The notes beneath the pieces were generated by a model. The model searched no databases and was not told where the DNA came from. It saw nothing but the letters and a program-made list of their open reading frames with translations. The position numbers and the translations under genes were made by a program. Shown piece by piece: positions 1 to 13,200 of a stretch of 64,000 nt of DNA. This stretch comes from Dipetalonema caudispina (taxonomy: Eukaryota > Nematoda > Chromadorea > Rhabditida > Onchocercidae): positions 558,001 to 622,000 of the forward strand of contig JABVXV010000003.1 in assembly GCA_013365325.1 (NCBI GenBank), written 5' to 3'. Numbering within the stretch: position 1 is the stretch's first letter; each line of letters begins with the position of its first letter.

Positions 1-79
1 TATTTCAATTTTCTTAGGAGATTTCAAGGAAATCGCATTCCGTATTCAACAGTCGTCTGTTACTGATTGCAAATTTCAG

Positions 80-269
80 TGAGGACAGAGTGAGGGGTAG
101 CTTAACTAGAATGCAGAAAGGACGTCAAGCTGCGCAACAAGCTCGTATCGACTCATTTTTTTCGGTTAGTAAAGTAGTTACTTCCGAAGCAACGAAAAGG
201 AAAAATGAAGAGGAGAAAAATAATCTGAAAAAACGAGGACCAAGTTTAGTGAAAAAGGCAAAAAAGTGA
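80..269 (+). CDS. FEN1: Flap endonuclease 1, last exon (3' end of gene)
   Basis: FEN1 removes 5' flaps during Okazaki-fragment maturation and long-patch base excision repair in the nucleus. Only the last coding exon is in the window. It starts after a ttcag acceptor at 79 and reads SEDRVRGSLTRMQKGRQ, which matches the conserved FEN1 segment just before the C-terminal tail. The PCNA-interacting box QARIDSFF follows, then a short tail rich in Lys and Glu ending KKAKK at the tga stop at 267-269. The nuclease core exons lie to the left of the window; bases 1-79 read as intron. The PIP box and basic tail are family hallmarks, so the assignment is firm although only about 62 residues are visible. 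Confidence 0.93.
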
Positions 270-3192
270 GTGGTATGGTTGTATAGAAGCACCCATTCTT
301 CATTCATCTTTTCGGCAAATTTATGGAATGATTTCTCAATTTTTTCTTCATTTGCAAACTAAGTTTAACCTGAAGTATCATATCCGGGGAATTATGTTCG
401 TTGTGTTGTTTACTTGGCAATTTCTGTGTTTGTTATCCTCAGTTTTGGTACTTAGCAGATGCGGCCAGATTTCAAGAATTAAAAGGCTAGGAATTTTCAG
501 TAATTATCTTCCCGGAGTCTTTTTGAGCAGTTCTTATAAGTAGTCATATTTTCTAGAAGAAGTGGGATTTCAGTTAGTTTATCCAGGTTTTCTTTTTGTG
601 TCGCTTTATTTTTACTGGTTAAACTTTGTGTTATGAAATTATTGTTATTGTTTTCTAACTTTATTTCTCTGACTTTGTGTAGTTGATGTTTATGTAATGG
701 CATTGTAAAAAAAAACATTCTATGCAAACTACAGATGTACTGTTTACTTCCAACAGAAATATTTTAATATGAGATGATTGTCTTCACTTGTTTTTGATTT
801 TTCATTTTTAAATTTCGATAAGATTTTTGATGAGTATTACGTTTTACTTTACTTGTTATGTACATGCCCTGCAGTATCATGGGTTACGGAAAAATGTGTT
901 TTATTTTTGTTGAATATATACTATCATTCAATCCACATTTGGATGAATGACTTAACTTATGGAAAACATTCTGAGATATTGAAATTTTTGTAGTTTTTCA
1001 GTTTAGTAAAGAAAGAAGCAGTAGCTTGTCGGTTAACATTATGTGATCTAAATTTATGTTTGTGTTTGTTTTAGATGTACAGATACTTGTATCCTTACCA
1101 TTAACGTCCTACCGAAGAAAAAAGATTGGAAAAAAATGAAAATTACCTTCGAAAAATAAAACTTTTAATCAGTTGAAATAGTAATGGCAATCCCAGTAAC
1201 AATCAATGTGGTACCAAAAATGACACCGGGGCTGAAATTCTTTTCATCTAACACTTGACGTAAATAAAAGCGTCAACGAATTCACAAATGGAATAATAAA
1301 TGTTACTGGTAGTTTAGTAATTAGCCACATCAACAGCAGCTGAAAACTTTCTCCCATTACTGAAATGGGATAAATGTGAAAACATTTTTTTTCCAACGCT
1401 TAAAATAGTCTTTTAAAATAATCTTTGTAATTTATATTATGTGGTTAGCGTTTGCGTTTGATCTACGATCAGTAAGAATCAAATTTATGTTAGATATATT
1501 ATGTGAGCTTTTCACTATTTACTCCGAAAGAGCGAAGTGAAACTTTATTCGGTGTGGTTTCAGATTTTTCGAGAATGACTCCAAAATTAGTAGAAGTTTC
1601 GTCAAATATCTCTCATTGAATGAATTAATAAATGTAGAAGTTCAAAAAGAGCACGAAGTCCACAGAATCTAACTGATACAACTTAACTGAGTGGAAGGAG
1701 TACAGGAAGAAGCAAATAGTTGGAGTATAACAAGAACTGCCTAGGATTCGTTGATATTATAAAATATGGAAGTGAAGTTACTGTGAAATAAAGAAGTATC
1801 ATGGATGTGGACATACGTGATACGCTGCCAATACAGCCCAACATGCAACACGCAAACTTTGAGTTAGGCCTGTAAGTTAGCATGCACAAATTACGGTAAA
1901 CTATGCGTAATTAATTTCTTGTGCTGCAAACAGCTTGCATAATGAACAGTTGCAGATATGAAGGAGGAAATGAGTAGAAGTATACGGACGTATGTCGGTG
2001 ATATTGCATAACAATGGCAACAGTGTATTCAAAATTATTAGAAGTTAATGGGAAATGAATTTATTTCATTCCAGAGGATGACAGCGGTGCACTACGTTGG
2101 CATTTGTTCTCATTTTATTCATTGTAGCTATGAAAGGTGAAAGGTCAACCACCACTAGCACACATATGACTACTTATCCAGTAGTTTACCTGCAACTTCT
2201 TTGGAAATTCACGAAATCCAAATACTCCTCTTCATCGTCATTTCTAAGTAAACAAATGGTCTCACTCATGATCTCCATTGCCTGTCACCCTTCTCTAGTT
2301 CCTGTCTCTGTCATCTGTCTGAATTCTATGTCACCTTCTTTCGTTATGTTATGATTTTAGTCAGTTATAATATCCTGATCAAGACCAGATCACGGTATAT
2401 CACGATTAGGTCATGCTAACGGTCTCTTGATAAGGATAAGCTATTCAAATTACCACTTTTTAGCAGTATCTTTGTGGAATAGCTAATTCAGTGCAAATTT
2501 TGCTTAGTTCTGCATTTCAATTAAGTTTTTTGGGAAGCAAATCTTTCGGTCATTTTATGTCGGATACATTATAACCTTCCGAGCCATCAACAATACAAAC
2601 CGCTTATCGCAGTGGATATGGATTGGAATTTCCACGAAAGTCCATTGGAAACGAGACTATTGTCGACTTTACCTTCATGCTTAAGATGTTAATTTATGGG
2701 AAGAAATGGCATTTGAGAACTGTCTGTGTATGCATAATATTGTCTATGGTAACATTGCACAAACATTTTCGATCAGTGTTTGTATGAGTGAATAAAATGT
2801 TCATGTATTGCTGCTTCTCATTTCAGGTGTACAATGAAGTGATCTATACAGACTGCGGTGATTTTTATCGTCTTTCAAGTTAAGCAGTGTTCTGTTAAAG
2901 AGGTTTTCTTTTTTTCTTTTCTTACAGGATGACTATAATATTGGTGATTACTCATTACTTTCAACAATTAGAATTTTGAAATCTTCAGCTGTGATCAGTT
3001 GAATTGCAAGTTTTCAATATCTCAGCCTTGAAGAATTGCTTACTTGAGGTAAGAGTAATAATATGGATTTGTATTTGTTTCTGGAAGTTCAGCTTCTTGA
3101 TGATACTTTTGTCTTTGCCTTCTGTTTTAGCACAATTTAAATAATCTCTTCATTCCAGGTGCTTTGTGTGGGTGCGGAAATCAAACGTGGTA
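270..3192. other. Intergenic region between FEN1 and ERdj5
   Basis: About 2.9 kb of AT-rich DNA with the FEN1 3' UTR at its left end and the ERdj5 5' region at its right end. Open frames here are short and without recognisable domains. A cattccag acceptor ends at 3158, 34 bases before the ERdj5 ATG, and is the likely cis- or trans-splice site for that gene. A second acceptor-like site lies near 2826. No tRNA or repeat was recognised. Confidence 0.6.
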
Positions 3193-6100
3193 ATGCATTT
3201 TATATTTGTCTCGCAGTTTCTCCTATTTCTCTTAATTTCTTGTGTTAATTGTGAAGATTTTTATCGCTTGCTTGGAATATCACGGGAAGCTGATAACAGA
3301 GCAATCAGGAGAGCGTTCAAGAAGTTAGCTCTGGTCAAACATCCGGATAAAAATCCTGTGAGTTTTTTTTTTACCTTGCACTTTTCCAAGATGTGATATT
3401 ATTAGCAAGATTGTTCATAACAGAGAGACCGCTGTGATGATCGGCTGTACAGCAAAATGTGCAGTCATGGGAAATTTTATGGTGACTCAACTTCACAACA
3501 TCAAAGTCGCTGAGTTGTGCTATTAGGAAAGCTTTTAGGTCATTCAAAAACGTTATTCTGATGTCAATAAGCTTTAATAAGGTTGCATGAGAGATAGAAA
3601 ATTTGAATGCAAGACACCATTTGTTTGGGACTGCCTGTTGTTGAAGTTGTCCATGGTTTTGTCATTTATTAATACTTTTTTCATACCTACGTTCAGAACG
3701 ACAGCAATGCACATAAAGAGTTCATGAAGCTTTATCGTGCTTACGAGGTGTTAATGGATGAAGAATTACGGAAAAAATATGATCGATATGGCGAAGAGGG
3801 TTTGAACGATAACTTTAAAGAAAACCATCAATATCAATCATGGCAGTTCTATAAAGATAACTTTGGTATGTCTTCGGGCAGTATAAATTTTCATATTGAG
3901 TTTTTTTCGATTATCCTCTTGTTTCAAGGCAACAATAATCAGTTGAATAGTTCTCATGCAGCACAATGGACTGCAATAGAAACTCGAGAAAATTCAGTGG
4001 AAGTAGGACATTTTTATGTTTTCTATAATCAGTTATTTATCCAGTGCTGGAAAATACTAATGTATTTCAGGTATATATGATGAGGACAAGGAAATAGTAA
4101 CATTATCACGGTCCGATTTTGAAAGGACAGTCTCTGAAACGGATGAAATATGGTTCATCAATTTCTATTCTACATTTTGTTCGCATTGTCATCAATTAGC
4201 ACCTACCGTAAGTTTCTTCCGTTTGTTTGTTTTTTTCTTTTTAAGATTCGGACTAATATAAAAACTTTGTAGTGGCGAAAATTTGCTCAAGAAATGGAAG
4301 GTGTTCTTCGGATAGGTGCTGTAAACTGTGCTGAAGATCCTATGCTTTGCCATTCACAAGGTGTTATGGGTTACCCAAGTTTGGTGATTTATCCACATGT
4401 GAGTTTTCTCGTAATATTTTTGGTTTTTTACCTTTTGGCTATATATTATCAGCCCACATATATTCTTAGATTAGGTAACAATATAATAAGATATAAGTAT
4501 TTGTTATAACTAGATACAACGATGTGGACATGCTTGCATTATGGATATTATACCATTATCGGGTTATTTTGATTTCTTTTTGAAGTAAAGTTTTAAAAAA
4601 GAGATTTCTTTTCGATCAGGAATCACAATTGTGGGTACGTACGAAAAAGTTCATATAATGGATAAGAAACTTTTTTTTATTAATCTCTGTGCAATTTAAT
4701 TGAATTTTTGGTATAATATTAATTTTATCTAAAATGCTATATATATTGCAAGCATTGTAATCAATCGTCTGCAACATTTTTTTTTCTATTTACAGCGACA
4801 TTTTTTCCACGGACAGCGACAACTGAACCAGATAGTATCATTTGCCATGGAATACGTTCCTGGTGTGGTACTGCAGTTGACGGATTCCGACATTAACCTG
4901 TTTAAGACCGAAAAGAAGGGGAAAGATGCCCGTGGATGGTTACTGGATTTTTGTGAACGCCGGAGTAGTGACTGCTTGTCTGAATTAAATAGGTTTTTTT
5001 ATTTTTTTAACGTTACGAAATTTTTTATGATTGACATGAAGTTTGAAAAAGTGATTTCTCATCAATAATTCATCGGACGTCAGACCAGTTTTTCCTTCGA
5101 GCAGTAGTGGTTAAACTTGCTTCAGTTTCAATATACCTTCGTTGTTACTAGCCATACTCGTTTTGTCAACAAATCCTCTTCGTCGTGTGTGGCAAAGACT
5201 TGATAAAATTTGTTCTGTTTTTCATCAAGCTTTTCCTCGGGATTAATGTCCATTCAAGATGCAATTGTTTATTTCTTCATCCCTTTATTTGTGGGATTTT
5301 TGATTACTGTTTTCTATTATTTATCATGACAGAAGCCAATTTTAACATCCTTAAAGATCATATCCTCTTGAATATTTAGCGACTAGTGCCGTTTATTACA
5401 TACTCAAAATAATCATCCGAAAAGCTGCTAATAACTAGAATCATTTTGCAAACTAAATGTGGCATGGATGTACTGTACAAAAGTGTTATTATCTTTCATT
5501 TGTTTAATTTTCACGTATTTTTTAGACACATTTCTTTAAAATAAAGCCAAGAAATCTCTTTGCAGTTCAAATATCTTTCAAGATGATTTTATATATTTCA
5601 CTAGAAAACAAACCAAAAGAAATTATACTTTCAGGAAAAAACTTGCAGCCAATTTGCATAATCTTGTGAATGTTGCGGAAATTAATTGCGACAAATCACT
5701 GGAACTTTGTATATTATTTGACCGCAAAAGTGGTGTGGTGTATTTCCGGCCCGATGATAAAAAAAATCCTGATGAAGCATGGGTGTGTTGCATATATTTT
5801 GCGAATCAGTGATTTCTCCAGTTCTGTTTCTAATATATTAAATCAAGCTGATTTTTCTATACGTGTAATGTAGTTCGGTGTCATACTTAACAAGACTTTT
5901 CAGTATCGCTAAAACCTTTTCTTTTCAGGAGATTAACAGTCTCGACTTCAAGGAAATAGCAGCCGCTGTATTGACATACGTTCCCGACATACCATACATC
6001 GATAAATTGTTGGGAAAAATTGTCGAAGGTAAATCCTGAACAAATTTATTATCAATTTAATTGCTTTCTTTTTTGCTGATACCTGTTCTGTTTTGCAGCT

Positions 6101-8913
6101 CAAATTCGTGACAATTCATTTCTCATTAGATTTGGTTCCGGTGAAGTAGATAACAATACAGAGCTAAAAAAACTACCAACGAAAGTAACAACTGGTGAAA
6201 TTGAGGTAACTTTTTCAAATATAAAAAAACAAATATTTTAAATATATATCATTAGATTATTGCTTTTATTTAGTCTGATTTTATAACTAGGCGCTTCCGT
6301 GTAAAACTTTTATAATTGTTTTTTGTGAGCTAATGATTAAAATATTAGGCAAAGTTTATGCTGGGTAAGTCTTCAGGAGTTTTTTGGAGTTATTTTTTGT
6401 TTTATTGATTTGATTGTAAAAATGAGTTAATTCTAATGAATGAACACTGTTGGGGAAATAGTCATTCAAATACGTTGTTAACCATGTTTTTTGATCTATT
6501 CATATGTCGCAAAGTTTTTCTACCTATACAGGTGTATTTTGCTGATTGTTCTAAGAGAAAGGATATATGCGAAAACTTGAAACTGACTAAGCTTCCGAAA
6601 TGGGTTCTGTTTAAAAAACAAGGAAGCTATGAAATATATCACGGTTTGTTTTTATTGTATCAGACAAATAGTGTTTTTCATTTTTCAATGATTAAATTCG
6701 ACTCGGGTTTAATGCCATATTAAGTGTTAGATGAAGGTTGAATTCAGGATTTGAAAATCCTCGTTAGGAGTCTTTGAAATCCTTAAGAACTCTTATTTCA
6801 ATGCAGGCAAAATGGAAACAGTACATGATATTGCCCTGTTTGCTATGGAAAGTCATTCTTCACCGCTTGTTACTCTCACGCCCAAAACTTATGCATCTGC
6901 TATTGATTCAGATGATGAATGGCTCATCGACTATTACGCACCAGTAAGCTCTCTATTGTTTTTCGTGGATTTATTAACCCTTAACCTTTTCTACTTTTAT
7001 TTTCAGTGGTGTCCTCCTTGTTTGCGTTTGCTGAGAGAGTTACGAAGGTTGCATAATTATGTAGAAAATATAAGAATTGGGACTATTGACTGCGATCAAC
7101 ATGCTGACATTTGCAGGAAAGCGAATGTGAATGCGTAAGTTTTTAAGATGATACAAAAATTGTAAATTTCCTTTTTCTTTTCCCATCTGAATTTCCCATA
7201 ATGAACGAGATTTCTATAGACATTTCCAAACTTGCCATTTTCATAAATTAGTAGAAAAAGAAGTATCTGATTGATACTACTGAGTGTTTAATGAAGAAAG
7301 ATATTATTTCGTGCCTTATTACTCCTGAATTTCGTTATGCACTTATTTTCTTTTTCTTGTTTATCTTAAAGTCACGTTTTTGCAGTTATCCAAATATAGT
7401 ATGGCACAGTGGTGGTAAATCTTCTGCGCGCTCAGGTTATTTGGATGTTAGTACAATAGCGGAATTCATTGAAGTTAGTTTAGAAAATCTTCTATCGTTT
7501 ATAATTTGGGAAAAATTTAGATGATTTATTTCCAATTATTAAATAAATATTCCGGAAAATGTGATCAGGATGCACGTAATCCAATAGTGGTCGACTTACT
7601 ACCATCAGATTTCGATCCACTGGTTTTGAAAGGAAAACAGGGCACTATTTGGTTGGTTGATTTTTATGCACCATGGTGTGGCCCTTGTAATCAGGTATGC
7701 ACTAATTATGCTTGTAAAGATTACAAATATTGAATGTTTCAGCAGTATAGTTTTTGACCATTTTATATTTACGCCAAATTTTTACTGGTGTATTTGTTTG
7801 GTGTTTTCTTAAATGGCACTAATTCAATTTTGAAACGGTAACAGTTAGCACCTGAGTACAAGAAGCTCGCTCGAAATATGCGTATGAAGGAATTCGTTCA
7901 TTTTGGAATGGTCGATTGTGATCACTACCGACAGTTCTGCGTGAATCTAGGTGTTCAAAGTTATCCAACCATCCGACTCTATTCTTCTGGTTCCTACACC
8001 GTGTGAGTATCAAACTCTCATTAGCTCTCTTTACTGCGAATGGAGTTACAGATCTTTGTATACTTATAATTTGTTGAAATCATTTTGCTATTTGCAGACT
8101 TTTATACGTCTTTTTTTAAGAGTTAGTCATAAAGATAGGCTTGTAGAGATTATCCTTCAAACTGGTGGCATGATCACCGGTCCATGGAAGTATGGCTGAG
8201 AAATTATTTGCCATCGAAAGTTGTCAGCATCGGAAACGATTTCTTTGCAAGGGTAGTGGACGACGATAAACCATGGCTGGTCGACTTTTTTGTCACTTGG
8301 TGCTCACATTGCATTGAATTTGCGCCTGTTTTTGAACGGATTGCTGAGGTATGTTAAAAAATGAAATTATAGTTCATTTTCTTCTGGGAGTAAGTAGCTC
8401 ATTTCTTTCGACGTTTACTTTGTTCCTGCTTAACATATGAAATAATTGATAATATAAATTACTAAAAGGATCAATTATTTTTCGTTTTAGATACTTGACC
8501 GTTTGAGTTGTTAGAAAAATATTTGCATGACCATTATATGCAGATCATTTTTTTGTGTTGTATTTTTTCAATTTTTAGTTTTTACACGCTTATTTAGAGG
8601 ATGCAAATAATGATATATATTTGTAATTTCTTGTGATTTTTTACTTAAAATTTGACTGTTACTCTCTTTTAATTCGATTCTTTTTCAGATTTTGGAGGGT
8701 CGTGTGGGGCTTGCAAAGGTCGACTGTGGACTTTGGCCAAATGTTTGTCAAAATGTTGGTGTAGCCGTTTACCCTACTGTTCGATTTTATAGTGGCTCAC
8801 GAGGCAGCCATATTCAAGGAGTTCATATTGAGTCGCAAAATCCAGATACTATTGTGCATCAAGTTGAAAAAGAACTGACCCAAACAGAGCGACTTTATAA
8901 GACTGAATTATAA
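3193..8913 (+). CDS. dnj-27: ERdj5 / DNAJC10: ER J-domain protein with thioredoxin domains
   Basis: ER-lumen disulfide reductase that works with BiP in ER-associated degradation and folding. Exons: 3193-3357, 3697-3865, 4071-4207, 4273-4398, 4796-4992, 5635-5782, 5929-6028, 6099-6205, 6532-6643, 6807-6943, 7007-7134, 7386-7473, 7569-7694, 7845-8002, 8147-8348, 8689-8913. All phases agree, giving 774 residues (human ERdj5 is about 790). A hydrophobic signal peptide (MHFIFVSQFLLFLLISC) precedes a J domain with the HPD motif. Thioredoxin active sites follow in order: CSHC, two redox-silent folds, CPPC, CGPC, CSHC. The protein ends in KTEL, a KDEL-like retrieval signal. The ATG at 3193 is the first after a splice acceptor and is the one that creates the signal peptide; upstream in-frame codons would spoil it. 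This domain order is diagnostic of ERdj5; only exon 13's acceptor (tgatcag) is somewhat unusual. Confidence 0.96.
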
Positions 8914-10258
8914 CAAATTATTCTCGTAGATCGAATACCGATTTTACTTCCCTGTCCTAAATTTTAGCCAATAGAACATGCAGACCAAAGTCTTATTTTC
9001 AAGTTGTGGGACTCTCAGTATGGCCGACAAGGAGATCAGCAGAAACTAAATTATGTCCAGAGCAAAAATTCATCGATGCATCAGTATATTTTAACTTGGA
9101 GCATTGACAATGAGCATACAGTTTTGTTGATATGCACCCTGTGTTCTGTTTTATATGCCTCCATTTTCAATTCTTCCTGACATTTCGTATCCTCAACTGC
9201 AGAAATTTCAGAAAATATGTAGGATGTTACATTGTTGACTTCGAGCCTTGTTCTGAGTTTTTCTTTCTCTTTCCGGATAATTCATCTCTTGCAGTATAAT
9301 ACGAGCACTTAACATCTACGTCAAGTCTTTCTATTCATTTATGCATAATTACATATGCCTGTTAAACAGGTCCATGTCCTGTTTTATCTATTCATATTTG
9401 TCTTTTGTAGAACTCATTTTTAAAACCAAGTTCTTATTCTTCCAGGTATTTATGAAGCTTGAAAGAATTTCCAACTTCGTTGACCTCCGCATCTTATTTG
9501 AATTTCTAGATTCTTGTTTTCGAGAACTTCTCACATGAATCAAATCATTTTTATTACCATTGGTTCTTATACCAAAATTCTGTTACATATTTTTTCAGTT
9601 TCCATACTGTTATATGCCTTTTTTTCACTTGATTCATTACCACTTCCTTACACTATTTATGATCTAGTTGTGTTCAAGTTGATACTTAATTGTGATTGAA
9701 GACTGTTGGTTCATTTATTTTTTTCAATAATTGAAGTGATCCTTTTTGTTTAAAGATGATATTCGCTTTAACAAAACTCTTTACTGAACGAAGTAAGCAT
9801 TTGTAGATGAAACATCATTGGGATCCACAAAGAAGTAGAAAAGAGATACAAAAGTGCTACATATTTTCAGTTAAAAAAAAAGGAAAACGAGAAAGAAGTT
9901 ATCATTATGATGATACTTGCAGTTCCTGCTGTGAATAAACTGCAATCACAGTCCTTGTCATTCTGTTACTTTGATTAACATAAGGCAACGAAAAAGCCCA
10001 GAAATATACATATTTATAAAACGAGAAAATTAAAAATAAAAATCCTGAATATTGTGCGGGAACTACAACACTTATCTTGACAGGTGGAAACACTCTTGAT
10101 ATTGAGAATCATCCTCTGAAGTAAACATCATTTCCTCCAGAACATAACTACCACACGGTCTCAATACCCCTTTGCATGATGAAGTAAAAAGCACTTCGTT
10201 ATCGAGATTTTTGGTAACAAAATAAACTTCGAAAGAAATTGTAATTAAAATAAATATA
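8914..10258. other. Convergent 3' intergenic region, ERdj5 / TMEM94
   Basis: About 1.3 kb between the stops of two converging genes. It must hold both 3' UTRs. Open frames on both strands are short, T-rich or hydrophobic by composition, and lack conserved motifs. No structured element was recognised. Confidence 0.6.
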
Positions 10259-13200
10259 TCAATATGGTGAATTCATTCCTAGTTTCGTGTTGAAATTAAG
10301 CTTCCTTCTTCGTTGGTCGCGATGATGAAGTTTAATAAAACGAAGCTTGCACAGTTCGCTAATAATAACAATGACAATCATCCACAAAAACGAAACCATC
10401 GTAATCCAAATGTTGCAGTTAGAAATATAAATTAACAATGAGCCACACGAAAGATTTGTGTAAGCGATCTGAAAGAACATAAGTTAAAATCTGCTTGTCT
10501 TCCACTTTACATCGAACCATGTTCATTAGCAGTTTCACTCTATATATTTTATAATGTGCTACTGTGTAATACAACACGATTAAGTTAAAATCATCAAGAT
10601 CATATGACAGTATTGTACCAGAACAAATCAAGGTATAAACAGAAATGCCGACACCTGTACAAGAATAACGCAACATGTTGTGGCCACCCAGTAATAATTA
10701 TCCAGTGGATATTTCGCCCAACAGTTATCACGGAAATGAACGAAACCCATTGATAAAGTACATAAATAAAGCAGCAACTAAAAATAGTGCCATATTATAT
10801 AAAAATAATGGTAAAAAACTATAACTATAAAAGGTTCCGATTATTTTTCTGTAATTTTAGTATCGTATACTACGTTCTCAAATGCTGGGAAAAAAAGGAA
10901 GTTCAACGTACATAAAAAGAAGCAACGTGCTGACCAATAATAATAGCGTGATTAGCATGACAAAACGAACAATTGAAACTTTCCTGATATTCGTACTTCT
11001 TTCCAGTTATCATAACCTGAGATATATTATTTAGAGAGTCGATAATCTTGACTTCAAAAGCTCGTTTAAGTGATGTCTTATCTTATTTGTAGATATGCTC
11101 AAAACAGCTGGTGTTAATTTTTGGTAAAGATCCTATTTCATTGTACGAACTATGCTAAATATTTCTATTCTATAATAATGAAAAGACATCTAAGCTGAAC
11201 TTACAGTGCTATAATAAATAAAACAGATGACGACAAGAGACGGAAGAAAATTTATTGAGAAATAGATAACTGCACGACGAATGACACGTCTTGAAGCTGA
11301 AGAAATATTTTTCGGCGCTATTTCATCGCGATTTTCACCAAAGCCATGTGGTGAAGCCAATAATGATAATGCTAATAGTGGTATATATATAACTATGAAT
11401 AAGAAAACCTAAAACATGCCAATCTCTCCTTTTTTTACCTGCTAGAGATAAAACTGTGAACTTGGTTTATTTTAAATAAATGAATAAATGGAGACTCAGA
11501 TTTTCTTTTCAAATACATAATAAAAGAAGTTTATTGAAGGTCAGTATGCTTTACTGTTGAAAGCTTAAAGAGTATGCTTTGCTGAAATCTTAAAGAGTTT
11601 TCTATGGTACAAACAAACCTGAAAAGCGGATAAGACATTCGGAAGAAACAACAGAGTAAAAGTTTGTTGCAGCGTAAGTGCTATCGATGAGAATATGAAA
11701 AACAGGAAAGAGGAACGAAACATCCCCAACTGATGTCGACAAAGTGAGATCAACGAAATAAGGTCCATAGTCTGAAATAAGAACGTAAAATGTTTCCATA
11801 AAGATGTTAATGAATAGATAAACTGTACAGAAAATTGAGTTGAAGCTTTGAAAGGTTAATCGTTGTGCCGTTCTGATCAATTTGCTATTGTCTGGACTAT
11901 CAATAGTTGTATTATTTCTATGTGTTCTGCACAAAATGAAATAAAATAATCAGAAAATACATAAAATTGAGCAACTACTGTCAATCATAAAACAAATGTT
12001 AAGAAATGCAGAATGTTACCTACTAATATTATTTGTTCATAACCGTTGTCCAAACTGTTTGTATTAAAATCTGACAAAAATTTCGGACATGCTGAGAGAC
12101 TACTGTACCAATAATTTGAATAAATCGAGCAAGAAAACAGATGTAAAAAAATTCGAGTACCTGACTTGGAAATACGACAATATCGCAACATAGTCCCATG
12201 AGCAAAGTAGCGATAACTGATGCTTTTTTCAACCCATTATCATTCTGGGGAATTTTTCTGCTACACAAAGCAGGATGTTGCGGCTCAATAGTGATTGAAC
12301 AGTTTCCCTATAACGAAAGGAAATCAAGAAAAAGCTATTAAAAATTTGAAAAATATGAGAAGTCCTTAGACTCTACTCTCGAAAAAATTGAAGTCGAACT
12401 TACCTGACTAAAGATATTGCTGTTGAAATAATTTAACGATGACCCAACAACAAGCACCACTTCACCATAATCCTGAATGTGATAACCTAATTGAACTTTC
12501 ATTTCAGCATGATTCAAAAATGAGAACGTAGAGAGTGACAATGTACTCCCTCTAAAAGTAAAATCGAAGCATTCCACAGAGCACAATGCGGGCAGTCTGA
12601 GAAACCACAAGAACATAGTTTGCTAAGTGAAGGCAGTTTCAGAAAACATTCTGATAGGTACAAGCAACATACAGCATATAGTTTTTATAACTACTTGTAC
12701 GAGAAAGATACGGTCAATCTCGTACAAGTAGTTATAAAAATCAAGAAAATGAAATATAGATACCTGCATGATTTCAATCATCCTTTGACAAGAAGAATGA
12801 TCGCAATCTGTGAAAAGATTTACCAGAAGTGGAACATTATCAACATTCTCTAAGTGGGGACGTATATTCTTGATTCCTGAAATGAGGGAGTACATTATAA
12901 GAATTATAACAATTATAAGAATTCTGCGCTTGGACTGTTCTAAAATATAACAAATTCTAAACGTCCTATCCCATGTCTGACCTGATGGTAATTTTGCTTT
13001 GTTCGGAAAAAACTCCGGACCTGTTTCTTCGCCGTATGAATATACTGAATGATGACTATGACTCTTTTTTAATGAAGCTTCCTGGAAAGAAACTTATTTT
13101 TATTATGCAACAAAACCGGTCATGTATAACAAAAAATTGGAGGAAAAATGTAATTTATAGTAAACAAACCGATCTTGTTGATAACTTTTTAAGTATAAAT

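Noticed and set aside
11602..11934. 110-codon minus-strand frame
   Set aside because: Only 11619-11771 is coding, and in a different frame (LISLISLCRHQLG); the rest is TMEM94 intron.
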